Part shown: positions 12,401-25,790 of the stretch, piece by piece | Layout of the letters: each line of letters begins with the position of its first letter | Numbering within the stretch: the first letter of the stretch is position 1 | Assembly (NCBI RefSeq): GCF_949628265.1 | Contig: NC_088788.1 | Span: 24,104,335-24,168,334 of the forward strand | DNA from: Cloeon dipterum | Taxonomy: Eukaryota; Arthropoda; Insecta; Ephemeroptera; Baetidae | Length of the DNA stretch: 64,000 nucleotides | Reading direction: 5' to 3' | Translations under genes and position numbers: made by a program | Notes under the pieces: generated by a model | Database searches by the model: none | What the model saw: only the letters and a program-made list of their open reading frames with translations | What the model was told of the DNA's origin: nothing

Positions 12401-15060
12401 TGTCCTTTCTCGATAAGGACAAGTGTGTGTCTAAGCTCACATCACTGTGCGCACTGAGCTAGGCGATTTTTATTGTCTCGCGCCAGCGTTTCTTGCCCAA
12501 TTCCACAGGTATATAATTTCCTGCCGAGGTTGCACGTCATAGCAAAATAATGACGACATGCACACACGTGTAACCGGTAATTTGCTCCGGCTAGTGAGTC
12601 GGGTGTGTTTGCGTTGCTGCTATAAATCGATGGCTCGTGAGTTAGATCCACATTTTGTTGACGTCGATTATTCCCCTGGTGCATGCGGTGTGATTGTGGA
12701 ATAAAAGCTGTTAATCACATGCTACATTTTTGTTCGATTACCTGCAAGCTATCAGGAATTCGCTGTTTAAGTTAAAACCCTCTTAGATGCTTTGCAGATA
12801 TCCCATCCTCGCAATTTCCTTCGTTGAAAGAATGTGAACAAAGCTATATTTAGATTAGATTTTGAACTAATTGAATTAAAAATATGTAAACATCAAGCAT
12901 AAAAATATCAAACGGAGGTATATATCAATAAAACCATTAGACTGCTGCATCTTACTTTGCTCAAAATCATCGATTTGTTTGCTTATAATTTGACACCTGT
13001 ATCCCTTTGGCAGCGGTATAGCAGCATTTTTTCAATTAAACAAGTATTTTATAAAATTCCACTGTATAAAATTAGATTTTTCTAAAATGACGATGCACTC
13101 CCCAGCACTCCCATGAAAATGTAGAATAATGGATGTTATGAAATCATATTATAATTTTGAATGATGCACTTTATTGATCATTTTTCTTCTTAAATTCATT
13201 TGCCATTTTTAAAGTCTGATTGTCCAGTTGATGCACAGAAAGCCTTATTGATTTCAGTTCCAAGAAGACAGGAAAACGCCGTTGCCAATTGCATGTTAAG
13301 CGAAGACATAATGAGCCAGCAGCAGCAATCCGGCGAAAAAGCTAATTTGCATCGGGAAAGCTCGAGCCATTTGAACGAATCCTGTTCGTCTTCCGTTCCA
13401 AGAATTGGGATGCCTGGGTCCTAATGTGGACATTTATGTGCAGCATTTTCTGCGAATGAACTGTTGCGATAAATCGCTTCTCGAAAATAAAAGACCATCT
13501 CCTCGTCTGCCGACCGCCATCGGCGATAAATAAGACAAACAAACACTCTGAGGATTTTGCACATAGAGTGTCCTCTGACCGAACTGCGGCGGGCATTGTT
13601 CCAAGCGGTTATTGAAAAGGCAGCGCGGCGTTGCAAACCAAGTCAATTTCTTTCATCCCCTTATCTGCGAGCGCGGGCATGAATAAAGGCAAAACCGTTC
13701 AGTCGGTCCGTTGGCTGCTGCTGCTGCTTGTCGGTGGGTCGGTCGGCCCGTCCGTGGGCAAAGGCCTATACAAAGAGTTTGCCCGGCAACCAGCAGATAA
13801 AATAGACTTGTTCTAAAGGGTTAAACTTTTCGCATAAAAAGCTGGCTGGCTGCATCAAGAGCGACTTTTTCCCCAGTACATAGCAGCGCGCTGTAGTACA
13901 AATTTACGACTTGCTGCATGAATTTATGATCGATACACTCGGCGAGAGCTCGGGACGTTGGTTTAATCTGTGATGAGAAAAATGGTTCAACGGCTTGCAG
14001 AAATTTTTGTTTGAAATGAAATTTTCTCCAGACAGTTCCATCATTTTTGTTTTGCAGTGGGCTTCTCTTTGACGAACTTATCATCAACAACAAAGTAAAA
14101 GCACAAGTCATTTTTTATAGACGGAAATGAGCAAAACACTTTGCTTGATTGAAAATGCTGTAAAGCTCAATGATTAACCAATAGCCAATTTTTCATGGTA
14201 CTTTTTTGGTTTGGGTTTAGTTTGATCTAAAATTTCCGGTTTGATCGGACACGTTTTTCTTTCTCTGTGATTTGTGACAGTATGTTTTCACTTGTCGTTG
14301 ATAGGATAACTTATTTCCCAGTCAGAGAAGGAATTACATAAAATTAATTTACTCTCACTAGCTAAACTTTATAGAAAACCTATCTGTTGAACAGAACTGA
14401 ATGCGTCAGCGGGCTCGTGGAGCCATCCTCTTTAAAAGTCTGCAGTGAGTGCGTTCGCACTGTTTTGGTACCTCGACCTTTCCCTGCTCGCACTCCCACC
14501 GGGACATGAGCTATTTTCGTTGGAAAGGGCGCTGCATGCGTGTGAGCCGCACGTCAGTCGCAGCCAAATGCACTCGTAAATAGTGCACATGCGGCTGTCG
14601 CGCCGGCAATTTATCCTCCAGACGGTAAAATCTTGTCTCCCTCTCCAGAACGAAAACGCCTGACAAAGACGAAGTGGCTGGCCAGCACTGCTGACGTAAT
14701 CTGTTGCGGTCTCGGAGCCAAAAATGTGCTAGCTTGCTATTTGCGTTCTATGGCAGTGGCGGATTGTCCGATCCAGACAACATAATCGCTCTTCGCGGAA
14801 ATTTTCCTCTCTAGAAAACGCTTTGTAAGCTCGTTTTCAAAGCAACTTGAGTTTATGTGTGCTAGATCGAATTAGAAGTTTCAAATTTTAAAAAAATGTC
14901 TGAAGAAAACCAAATTTCCTTGTTTTTTAAATTCCAAAATGATAAGAATCCTGAAAATTTAGAAGAGCCTCATTCTGATATCAGTGGGGACAAAAGGTAG
15001 AAAAATGGCAGTTTTGTACTTCAATGTATATATTCTCTAAAATGTGCTATCCCGCCGTGA

Positions 15061-15846
15061 TCAGTCATTCTCTGAGAAGAAGTCGATGTACTCGACCGTG
15101 GATATGGCGTCGAGCAGCCACTCCCAAGTGTCAGCGTCAAAGGTGGCCAGCGCAACGCTAGCGACAACGAGCACCGCCGAAATGATGACAGTTTTGGTGT
15201 ACTGAGAGACTTTAGCCCAAAGCGTAAGGTCTTTAGCTTGAGTTTCCGTCAGTGTCTGAGCATTTTTCCCCAAAGCCAGCGACTGCGTCATTTCTGACTG
15301 CTCTGTTATGCTGTAGAGGCGCTCGTTCTCACGCATTGTGACCATTTTGCCCAGCTCTGAACGCAGAGTTTCCAGGGCGACCCGGTAATTATCTTTTTCC
15401 GGTAGGTTGCATCTGGCCACTGTATTGTCAAATTCTTCAGTCTGGAACGCAATTGGGTAAAATTAGAAAATTTACAAATCCACTAATAAATACCAAAAAC
15501 GTTTATGGTGAAGATATCTATGTGTGTGTATATATTTTTTGTAAAATGAACTCACCTTTTCCTGTCCAATTTCTAGTTCTTTAGGTTGAACAGTATCTGG
15601 GTCGACCAGGTCCGATTCTCTCTTTGCGGTCACCATCGTCTTAGTCGACAGTGTGGTCTTTGGCCTCTCGTTGACAACTAACCTTGAGGAGGAACTGTTC
15701 GTAGCCACGCAGGGAGGCGAGAGACGCTGAGTATTTGCACCCTGATTGAATGCCTTGTAGCTGGTGGTTCCATACCGCAACCGATTCTCCTTCTTCTTCA
15801 AAAACTCTTGTAAATTTTTCTGCTTTTCAGCGTCACTGGGGTACAT
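15061..15846 (-). CDS. Small one-TM protein of unknown function, nested on the opposite strand
   Basis: Two exons on the minus strand: 15846-15556 (97 codons, starting MYPSDAEKQK) and 15441-15061 (126 residues plus TGA). They are joined by a 114-nt GT-AG intron in phase 0. The 223-aa product begins with a charged helix (KNLQEFLKKKENRLRYG), continues as a polar S/T-rich linker, then a probable coiled coil or amphipathic helix (about residues 105-165). One hydrophobic segment, TVIISAVLVVASVALATF, lies about 40 residues from the end, followed by an acidic tail EYIDFFSEND. This fits a membrane-anchored protein with a mostly cytosolic N-terminus. The N-terminal LQEFLKKK-type motif recalls some microtubule-associated proteins, but that is a weak resemblance. 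I do not recognise the family. It lies inside the inferred first intron of the Popeye gene. Confidence 0.72.
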
Positions 15847-18800
15847 TTTTCTATGCCTTTAACTTAGAGAATATTTCGAAATGAGAATAGCTCAACAATG
15901 ACTTAAGTCGGTCGAAAAAGAAATTGTAGTCAACATAGGTTATTAAAATATTTGAACAATAAAACAGTCATTTTACTATTTTTGATTTTGGGTTTCAAAG
16001 TTGATATAAGAAAGAGTGTATGTGCAATCTTTTAGAATAACAGAAAAATTAAAAAAAGCAAGTTTTCAAAACAATAAAGATGGTAATCACAGGATAAGTC
16101 AATGGATCTGTATCCTAGTTACTCGAATGATGGTTCATTATAGAATTTACTTTTGCTGCCTGTGTTAATCATATCAAACAATCAAATGAACGACAATCGG
16201 GTTCAAGAATCGAGCTAAGGGAATTTTAGTTCCTGTGTATACCTCCCTTACTCAATAATACTGAGAAATCAATGGGGATTTTAAAATCATATTTTTATTT
16301 TGTTTTGGAAACTTTGCATAAAAAAATAAGAAAAACTTCATTGCAAAGCATCTTCTTAGTTAAGATTTAACAAGTTGTAGAAACTGTACATATACATCCA
16401 GATAGCAGACTTTGATGCCTTTGCTATATACAAGCACAAATTTCATCGAGAACAATTTCTACCGCGTCTTGAATGTGCACTTCCAGCAACACTTGCCTTT
16501 AAATAAAGGGTTTGTTTCGAGATTAATGTCTTTGCTACGCAAAAAAGACACTTTGAACAGATAGAAGAAAATTTATGTGGCGTAGAAAGTACGGCTAGAG
16601 TAGCGTATATTGCTGCAGGAGGAAAAATATTATCTTTGTGTGTCACTACTTGATACAACGCATGCTACTATATATACGGTTTAGGCAGTGCGCTTGCAAT
16701 ATCCGATGTTCTACTCGGAACTGGGTGTGGGGCGGCAGAAAGCGGGACAGACAATAAATCAAGTGGTAAATACTTGAAAATTTCCGTTCGACTGACATGC
16801 TGGTCAGCTGTAAAGGTCAGAATCAACTAATTAGTACAGGGTCCGTGATATTTATAAGCCGCAGTTAAATTGAGATTAATGGTTGCGAAGACCTTTAATG
16901 CTAACTAATAGGACCGCATTAAGGCCACTTTAGAGCCATCCGGCGATTCCAATCAACAAAACTTCGATTTATGTCCGCAAAAAACTCATTCACCTTGAAT
17001 TGGAAAAATTTATTATTTGCATGAACCAGATTAGTATAGAGAGGAAAGTTGAGTGGTTAAAAAACTTTTCCAAGTGTTCACCAATGCAATTTTAAACTCT
17101 TCCTATGATGTTTATTTGTAACACCCGCTTTGAGATGTCACTGAATAAAAGAGAGCAAAGCAACAAAGCGTGGATACTCGAAAAAAGTTTTCGGTCGCCG
17201 AGAGGAGGTGGCTTATACTACCTGTTCCGCTTGGCCGCCGCGCCGGTTGCATAATCGCTGCAGGCCGAATCCAAACTGGCAATTTGCATATTTATGAAAC
17301 GTGCAAACGAGCTGACTTTGAATGAATAAATAAATCTGAATGCAAACGCCTTTTTGTCAGAGTCACTGCAATCCAGCTGAAAATTCGGTTTCTGATCATT
17401 TGACGTCCCTGGAGGCAGTTCTGGCTCGCTCGGCACCATGTTTGTTGCACATGCAAATGGACTAGCTTTGGCATTCTGCAAATGCAAACAGACAAAGCCA
17501 GATGGATATATGTGGCCGCTCGGCTAGGCAACAGAGTAAATGAAATTTGTATTAAACAAACAGCAGCCGTGCCATGTAATGCTCTTCTTTCTAGCATTGC
17601 TCCTGCCTGTGCGGACTGAAAATTTTCACGGAGCTCTAGATGCGACGGCTCCGACGGGGGAATGTCGCTTACGAGTAACCATGCTGAATAATAAAACTTT
17701 TCGTAGTGTCCAATCATTGTTATGGCCTACTGCAGTCTTTTTGCCTCGCCCTCGTTTCACTTTTGGGAATTTCGTCCCTCTAATGTGCTTTTTGGTGAAC
17801 CCACTCATATTGACTTTGCTTGTATATTATAGCGCTAAAGCTGCATGCATTTTGAATGTACTTGACAATCCAAGTGGAATTATGAAACCTTCAATGCCAC
17901 TATAAACACTAGATTTTCAAGGAAGACATAATGACCTAGACAAAAGCATATTAAACATATTTGTAATTAAAGTGATCTGCTAGACAACAATATAAAATAA
18001 GAATATGAATTATTGGTTTTGGCAAGCGGTGTAGTTTTAACAATTCATTATTAATTAATGTTATTGAAAACCCTTTGCCGAGCAACGTAATGAGAAGACC
18101 AGAAAAGAGAAAATAATTTTTAGAGAGAGGTAGTTCTTGCTTTTTGAAAAACATGCCAACTTTGTGGTAATTTTTTGTCTGGTTCTTTATTTTTGAGTAT
18201 GAATTGTGCACATAATCCAACAGGCCTATATAGAGGAGGCCAAGTAGGGCAGTGGCACCTGGACAAATCAGAATAGGCGAGTTCAGGTCACCGATTTTCA
18301 CACTGCAGGATTGGTCCGTTCAACCACCATCCTCCAATATTTATTTTGAAAATGTACAGCAATATACCGAGTAAATTTTTTATTTAACTGAATCCTCAAG
18401 AATTGGTTAATGCAATGGCAACAAAGATTTTCCTAAGTATCAGCTATGTTTTGTTGACAAATTAGGGTGAGAGCTTTGACATTGAAAGTGAAAATATTTT
18501 AATAATATTAAAAAAGAAATAAATGTTAAAAAGCCCTTTATACAAAGTTGATAAACTGTAATGATTTTAAACTGTCATTAAAATAAATTTTTGCTAGGAG
18601 ATTTTGAAAGTTTGAATTACACGTCCTTTCAACATTAATTGTTGTAACTTAAGTAATACAAAATTTTATTAGGCACTGGAAAAACTCCCAATCCTTGTTA
18701 CTGCAAATAAAATTCGAGGTATTTAACGTATAGTTGATTTTTTTTCGCACATTCAACAAAGGGTCGAGGTAAGCTAATTGATAAAAAAAATTACAGCGTG

Positions 18801-21800
18801 CTAAGTACCGCTTTGTGACAGAGAAAATACCATTAGCGTGAAGGATTATTATTCCTCTTAGTCGGCTCTCTTTTAACCTCAGGCATAGTTTGCATAATTG
18901 CGATAATGCTGCTGTGTGTACGAAAGCCTCGGCAGCATGTCATTCTTTTGTGAGCACTTGACTTGAACTGTAATGTAGCTAAAGCACGAAAATTTCAATG
19001 GGAGCTTAATTGGTTAGGTTAAGTGGGTCAGTGGCAACATTTTCGGTAATCGATACGCTCGTTGGAAACGGGCTGTGTAACAATACTTTGGCGCAGCACG
19101 GCCAAGTTTTATTCCGCAAGTTTTGGAATCAGTATGGTGATGTCTGCCATCAGCTCCCCTCACTCGCTCAGAATAATGCGCAAACTTTCATATCATTCGT
19201 TATTATTGCGTTTTAAAGCGGCCATTTCCGGCAGACAGCGCGCAAATGAGCCGAAAACCAGGCCAGAGGGGGCGAGCGCAAGAAAATGTTGATTTACGCC
19301 CGCCCGTCGGTTTACTCAGGCAGCCCATCCTTCAGTGCTGATTTGGCAGCTGCCAATTAAATGGTAATAAGTTGTCGGTCCCAGGCTGAAGGACTCTTAA
19401 CGAGATTATCATTTGCTGCCTCCTCGTATTCCCCGCGTGTTTCATCAGTCCGAAATTTTGCTCGGAACTTACATCTGCACTTTTATGAGCCCAGCACTCA
19501 TTGTGGGGATAAATTGAATTTAAACTTTCGCTTGTGTCAAGCGGAGGGGGACGACGTGCCTTTTTTAAGGATGAGCAAGATTCTTATTTACAATGAAAGC
19601 ACAGAATTAGAAATTTTCAACCCTACTCTAGGTTCAAAGTTTTCATGTTCTCCTTTTTTCAGCTTCAAAATGTGTAATTATGTTTAACAGTTTACTTCAA
19701 ATTGAGCACGATTTAATTTTGAAATTAGTTTTTAGGAATAAAAATCTAGGAATTCTGTTACGAGGATTGAATTTTTCAAGCTATAGATTAAGGCTAAAAA
19801 ATCAAAATGATGTAATTAGCACTAGTTAAATTTATGAAAATAAGGTTTACTTATCTTTCTTTACAAAATTTATGTTCTATTGAAGAAAACATTTCTATCT
19901 TCAACCAGTATGTGGCTTAAGCGCTCGTCAACTGGTCTCACATGTGCTGACACGAAGATGGAGTGGCCTCAAAATTTGCGTGTTCGGTGGGAATAGCGAG
20001 TTGAGCCATAAAATAACAGTGAATCGCACGTAACAAGACTTTAGAATGCTCTCGCGACCCCCCAAAGTACCGCAACGGAAAAGAGATGACACGCTAAATA
20101 CAGTTGTAAATCTCGCGTTTGCCCATGAAATCTATCATGCAATGACGTCGCGCGTTACCGGCAGAGATATTTACGACCGAGCCAATTTTGAGTGTATATG
20201 CGTGGGCAAAGTTTTTGTTCACATAATAATATCCAGTTAAGGTCTGAGTGTATTCTCAACATTCTGCTAAGAATGTTTTTCAAGTGCTACAATAGTTGAT
20301 ACAAAAACACCAATGTAAATTCATTGCTTCATTGGCTCTCGGTGATTGTGGGATAAAAGCAATGAATTTAAAAAAAAACCATTTTTTCCTAAAACAATTC
20401 TTTGTAATAGCAAATTTCCCAATTTGAGTCCTCAGGTGCGTACACAATTGAAATTGATCCCTAACGAAATGCCTTCTATTTGCGCCAAAATGGTCGGTGG
20501 TTTCACAAAGACGATTCCAGGAAAAGCAATGCCATCCCTCAGCCGATGCGTGTAGCCAAAAAGAGTGGGCGAAATCCTCGCTACGTGATTATTGCTTCTT
20601 GGAGAGGGCTTTTGCGTCTGCAAGCCTTTCCGGGGCTGGGCCACTTCCAGAGAGCGGAGCGAGTCGCACGAAATACGACGTTTGTTGCAAAAATAATGAC
20701 AAAAATGGGCGGAAAATCGGGCTGATAAAAGCGTGCTCAGAGGCGGTGGCGGGCAGGCGCTGGGGATTATAAAAAAGTTATTATGGAGCCGTGCAAAAGT
20801 GTGCGGTGCCGTGCTTTGCCTCCGCTAGCTGAGCCGAGTTGCCGACTACGTGCTTTCCGAGTGCGTTATTGCCCCATAAGCGAGTGCTCCCAAGCCGTCG
20901 CTTAGTTATTCTAGGTCAGGATCTGCGGAGGAATTAATTTTTTAAACACAAACCGATGCGCACCGCTTTGGGGGCCACGAAATTCGTACAAATGCCACCC
21001 TGCCGTGAAATGGCGTAGAGACGTGTTCGGTGTCTTGAAATAAAGGCTTCCTGTTCAGCGATCGAGTTTCTTCTCATTTTCGTGCCAAATATTTGCATTT
21101 ATATACTTTTCACGCGAGTTTCAGTCCGGTCGTAGCGTGCCAAGTGCTTAAATGTGTGCGCTCGGACCTATTGACCTCTGCATAAAATTGAATACTCGCT
21201 CCTCACACTGTCGTAACCATGCGACTTAAATGCATAAACAAGGACACAGTAGAGTTGGAATTGGTTTTTAGATTGATTTCACTGAGCAATGTGAATAATT
21301 TTGATACGGTGCGGAAAGTGGGCCAAATCCCTTTTCACGTATTTTGCTTATCGAGGCATCTGCGGAAAGTGAAATTCTCATTACATTTGAGTCCATTGAC
21401 AGTGAGAAACTTCCAATCTACACGAACCACCCAAGGGACGGTGTCGTGTGTTTTGAACTCCGCAGCTTTTGCGGCGCATACTGCTCAGATCAGCGCCGTT
21501 CTTGACCTAGTAAACTCTGAATAATTTTGCCCACCGTGTGCACATTGCTAGAATGGTAATGGAATCCTCAGATACAAATAAAGCCTCCGCAGCCATATTT
21601 TAATCCCATGCCACTTCCATACCGCATAATCCGAAGCAGCCGCTAATTATGTTTTCTCACGCTCGGGGCGCACACATTTAATCAGCATGAAATCCCTCAT
21701 TCCATTCTCTGTTGGCCGATGAGCCTTAATAAAGGGAGGCGCACTCTGCAATCGCTTTTAATAAATTTGCTCGATAAAATAAAGTAGCGCCATTCACGCG

Positions 21801-24800
21801 AGACGAGGTGTGTTCTGATGCTCACCTTATCAATTATTTACGTGTCGAAATGTGTGTGGCGAAAACCCGCCCAACTCCACGGACGCTTATAACTAATGCT
21901 AGCCCGCGACGGTTTGGAAATTGTACATTTTTCACGCGCCGCGCCTAGCTCGCTGCCGCGCTCTACCTGCGCTTTGACACGGATGTGATAATATGTGTCT
22001 CTCACGAAAAGGACAAATTGTGCCCCTGATTTTTCGGGCGAAATCATTTTCAACTGTCATATATGCCTTTTTTATTTTCAAATACTCAAAAGTTTCCCCC
22101 GAACCCATTTTTGACGACGACCTGAAATGACACCGAAGAAGAAATATATACCCTTATGAATAAAATTATTATTGATATGATTTTTTTTTGATAGAGATAT
22201 ATAAAAATAAACCTAATATTATTTGGGGCAGTGCCTTCTGCACTGTCAGAAAGGATACAGACCAGCAAGTCTCAGAGCATCTATTTTTCAAACCAACCTT
22301 GTCGTGAAATTTTAGAAATCTGGCAAACCTCTTGAGGGTGGTAGTTTTGAAATCAAAGTTCGGCCATTTCCTCCCTTCAACAAAGATAAAAAAATGAGTT
22401 ATAGATGCAGTTTGGTAGTGACCTCATCTACATGCTACCTTCAAGCGCTCGTTAAAAAATGACAGTTCAAATTTGTGAATGGAGGTGAGAAATTTAACAA
22501 GAGAGTATTTTAAACGCGACCTTATTCATGCAAACAAAAATACGGGGGCGCCGAAACAGAAAAGACTTAGTTTAATATATTCTGATGTTTTGTAGGACGA
22601 ATCAATAAATCAGTCTCTCGCCGCACTGCTGCTGAAAAGTGCACGAAAGTAGGTGCGATAATTATTATTCGTTTTTAATAACGCGAAGGTGAGCCAAGCC
22701 AAAAAACAAAAGTCTTCGCATCCGCCCGCTCGCGTCGCCCATTACCAAGTGAAATAAGCGAGCGGAGAATTCGTGTCGGTGGCGGCGAAACCTTCGTTGG
22801 CTGCACAAAAACTGAATCAATAGGCCGCAGGGTCACTGTGTCGAGCCAAAAAGGCGAAGGAAACTAGAGAGACTGAACGAAATTTAAGGAGCCCAGAGTC
22901 AATGTAATTGTGGCTGCGGGAAGTGTGACACGCCCTGGGAGAACTTAATTACTCACGACGCCCTTTTCCGTTGTCCGTGCTCAAGAACTCTTTTTAGTAG
23001 TATTCACTATTGCAAATATTTTCACTTTCACTCTTTGAGTCAATCATTAAAAATAAAAAATACATACAGGAACGTATATTGATAGTTCATTTTAAGATAA
23101 TTGATTTGGTTAGTGTAATATTTATTAAAATACAAAATACAGATCGTTCATGTTCTGTTTAAGTCGAACTTAAACATCAGTTCAGGCAACGCAGCGTTGC
23201 TTTTCAAAGTATGTTTTTTTAAAATTAAATTTAATATTAAAGACACGTGATTTGTGAAAAGTTGAACTTGAACCTTTTCAAAGAACGGCAAAAGTCTATT
23301 TTTCAACTACATTGAAAGAATTTACTTCAAAATTAATGTTTTATGAATTAAACTAAGAATACACAACTGAATTACTCTGTACTCTGAGTGGAGTACCAGG
23401 ATGGAAGGCTAAAAGTGAACAACTGAATACAAAAATGCTTTCTCGTATGTAAAACAGCTAATTCGGCCCCTCAGGCCTCATGAGCTGTACTTTTGCTGCG
23501 CTTTTTCATCCCACAGAATAAACTGCAGATGATCTTGAATCACCGGTCATTGAAAACGATCGACTTTACTTAATTCCAAATTTAAATCATTTTTACTTAA
23601 TTCAAATTGTGACGTGTATAGCTCGAAAAATTATCATTATAATCACATTAAAAGATAGTAATTGAGAAAACTTCATGCATAATCTTAAGTAAATGCTTGT
23701 TTTGAAATAACTTAATGCTCATTGTGAGAAAAATTAGGCATATCGCGCAATCTGTCCTAATTGAGTGGCACGCGTCACTTCCACCATAAAAATATTTTGC
23801 TGGCCGGCAGCGGCACAGTTTTCTCGCACCCCAGCTAGCCACTTTCGCCAAGTGCCGCGCACGATAGACCATCTGGACGGCAAAAAGCGCACAAGGGCGG
23901 AATTCTTGACACCAACAAGCAAGGCCGCGGCGATTTGTCACTGCCCATGCGTGTGCGTACATTACTCAGGCCGCAGTCGGCGAGGGGTGTTGGGGGTGGT
24001 TTTGGTGGCTCGTGACGCGCACGCGGACGAAATAAGTGCCGTGAAAAAAGCACGAGCCGCGGATTCGGCCGGGGAAACGCCACACGCTTCGAGCTGATTA
24101 AAGGAATTATCGTACTTCTTTAACCACGTGTGCGCACTAAGTGAGTGAGTAGTGGCGTGCCGAGTTGGGCTTTTTCGCCACCCCCTCACGCCCCTTTGCC
24201 ATCGCCGCCGAGCGCTATCTTTCTATTAGCAGGGTGGGGTCCACGTGACGTCACACGTACACATACAGGGTGTGTCGTCTCGTGTCGGGTTCGCCACTGC
24301 AAAATAGTAACATCAAAGGGCTGGGAATTTAAGCCGCTTTTTGCCTCAAAGGCGACTATTTAAGACCTATTTAAGACGGTTTTGGGTCCCATTTCTATAG
24401 GCTTTACACGGTTACTAAGTCAATTTGCTCCACCGTTTTCTTTTGGAATTGTTCATATCTCACAACTAAATGCGGAGAAATCACCCTAATAGAAATGGTA
24501 CCAAATTTAATCTTTTGTGGGAGATGTAATCCCCTGTCGCGAGTTTTTGATTTTATAAAATATTTTTACAGCTTGCACTGACGTTTTTATACTGTTTAGC
24601 AACCCTCAGAAAGCCGCAGTTAACTAACGAGCGGGTGATGATTTTCTCAAGTGGAATGAAATAACGTTAAGCTACAATGATTAGATTCATCCACTCATAT
24701 TTTGCTTCCCAATTCTGGAGTATTTGTGTCATTTCCATAGTTACTTAGCAACAACAGTTATTTCAATGCTTCAATCTTCTGCCATCGAAACACTAACATA

Positions 24801-25784
24801 TCAAATACAGCAATAAAATTATTATTGTGCAATTTTTTAGGTCATTTGGTATGTATTAAAGCAAATGAGAGGCACATATCATTCAGCTGTCTGATATTCC
24901 AAACCCTATATACACATATCATTTTTCATCCTGGAGCCGTGGCTATATGTAGTGCACCGCTCGCTTCAAAGACCGCTCAGGCAAACAATCGGCTCCCGCG
25001 AGTGAGCGATAATGAAGTGGGTTCCTCGCCTCCATCTCGTTCGCGCGCGCGAGAAGTGCACGCTGCAAAATCAGGGCGCGGATCGTCAGCCTGGCTGCCA
25101 ACGTGTACGGCAAAATTGTTCTTTATCGAACGCACTACTCTTTTGAATTTTGCTGCGGCTTTTTGTAGAAATGCTGATGCAATTTTCCAAGTTAAATTTC
25201 AGCAGGTAATTAAATATAACACAAACTATCAAAATAAAATAAAGAATGGGAATATAGAGAATGAAAAAAACGATTAATTATATGGTAATCTGCCGTCGCA
25301 TCACAAACAATTAAAATCACTGATCACTGTAACCTTGCCACTATTGCATCGTGAACAGAAATTTCAAAATAAGTCAGAGGACTTATAAGTCTAGAGGTTT
25401 GATGACTTTTCTACTCCAAAGAATTACGAACTACGTATCACTAAAAAATAACTTATATTATTTGAATTTCAATAAATCTATATATCAAACAATAAGAAGA
25501 AAATAACTCTCTCTGACAATCTTAAAGCGATTTCTTTGTGCAGCAAACGTTCCCTCCAGATCTCTTTTTTCTCTCGTTTGATTTCTTGCGCCTTCATTAG
25601 ACTGATGGTGTTACTCCTTAAATTAAAACAAATTGCCAGCCACGCAGCACGCAATAAATCCGTGTCGGAGCGCACGGATCGCCATAAATCGCGAACTATC
25701 CACCCCTTTCCTATCTCAACCCCCGTGGAGCAACGTGTATACTCCGTTTTTTAATTCATTATTGTGTCTGCATTTCGGTTGCAG
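15847..25784. other. Large probable intron 1 of the second Popeye gene, right part
   Basis: No exon was recognised with confidence. Two open frames in 17.5-18.3 kb are longer than chance neighbours: + strand 17540-17905, and minus strand 18301-17951 with two hydrophobic stretches. Neither has a supported start, splice partner or family motif. GC-rich patches with no coding evidence occur at 20.5-21.0, 22.6-23.0 and 23.75-24.3 kb. Confidence 0.4.
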
Positions 25785-25790
25785 CGGCAC

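Larger units (their letters stand above)
3581..15060. other. Large probable intron 1 of the second Popeye gene, left part
   Basis: No coding exon was recognised here. The region contains a foldback element (4933-5183), one copy of a 27-bp recurring sequence (8589-8615) and a GA microsatellite (about 9381-9436). Several patches are locally GC-rich with many overlapping short ORFs (5.6-6.5, 9.0-9.5, 10.0-10.6 and 14.4-14.8 kb). They look more like regulatory or nonspecific intronic DNA than exons. The longest minus-strand frame (5591-6166) has no start ATG at its 5' end and no recognisable domain. Confidence 0.45.

Noticed and set aside
17540-17905. 121-codon + frame starting with a hydrophobic stretch (VMLFFLALLLPV)
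   Set aside because: The signal-like start is tempting, but the remainder resembles translated noncoding sequence, and the opposite strand is equally open.
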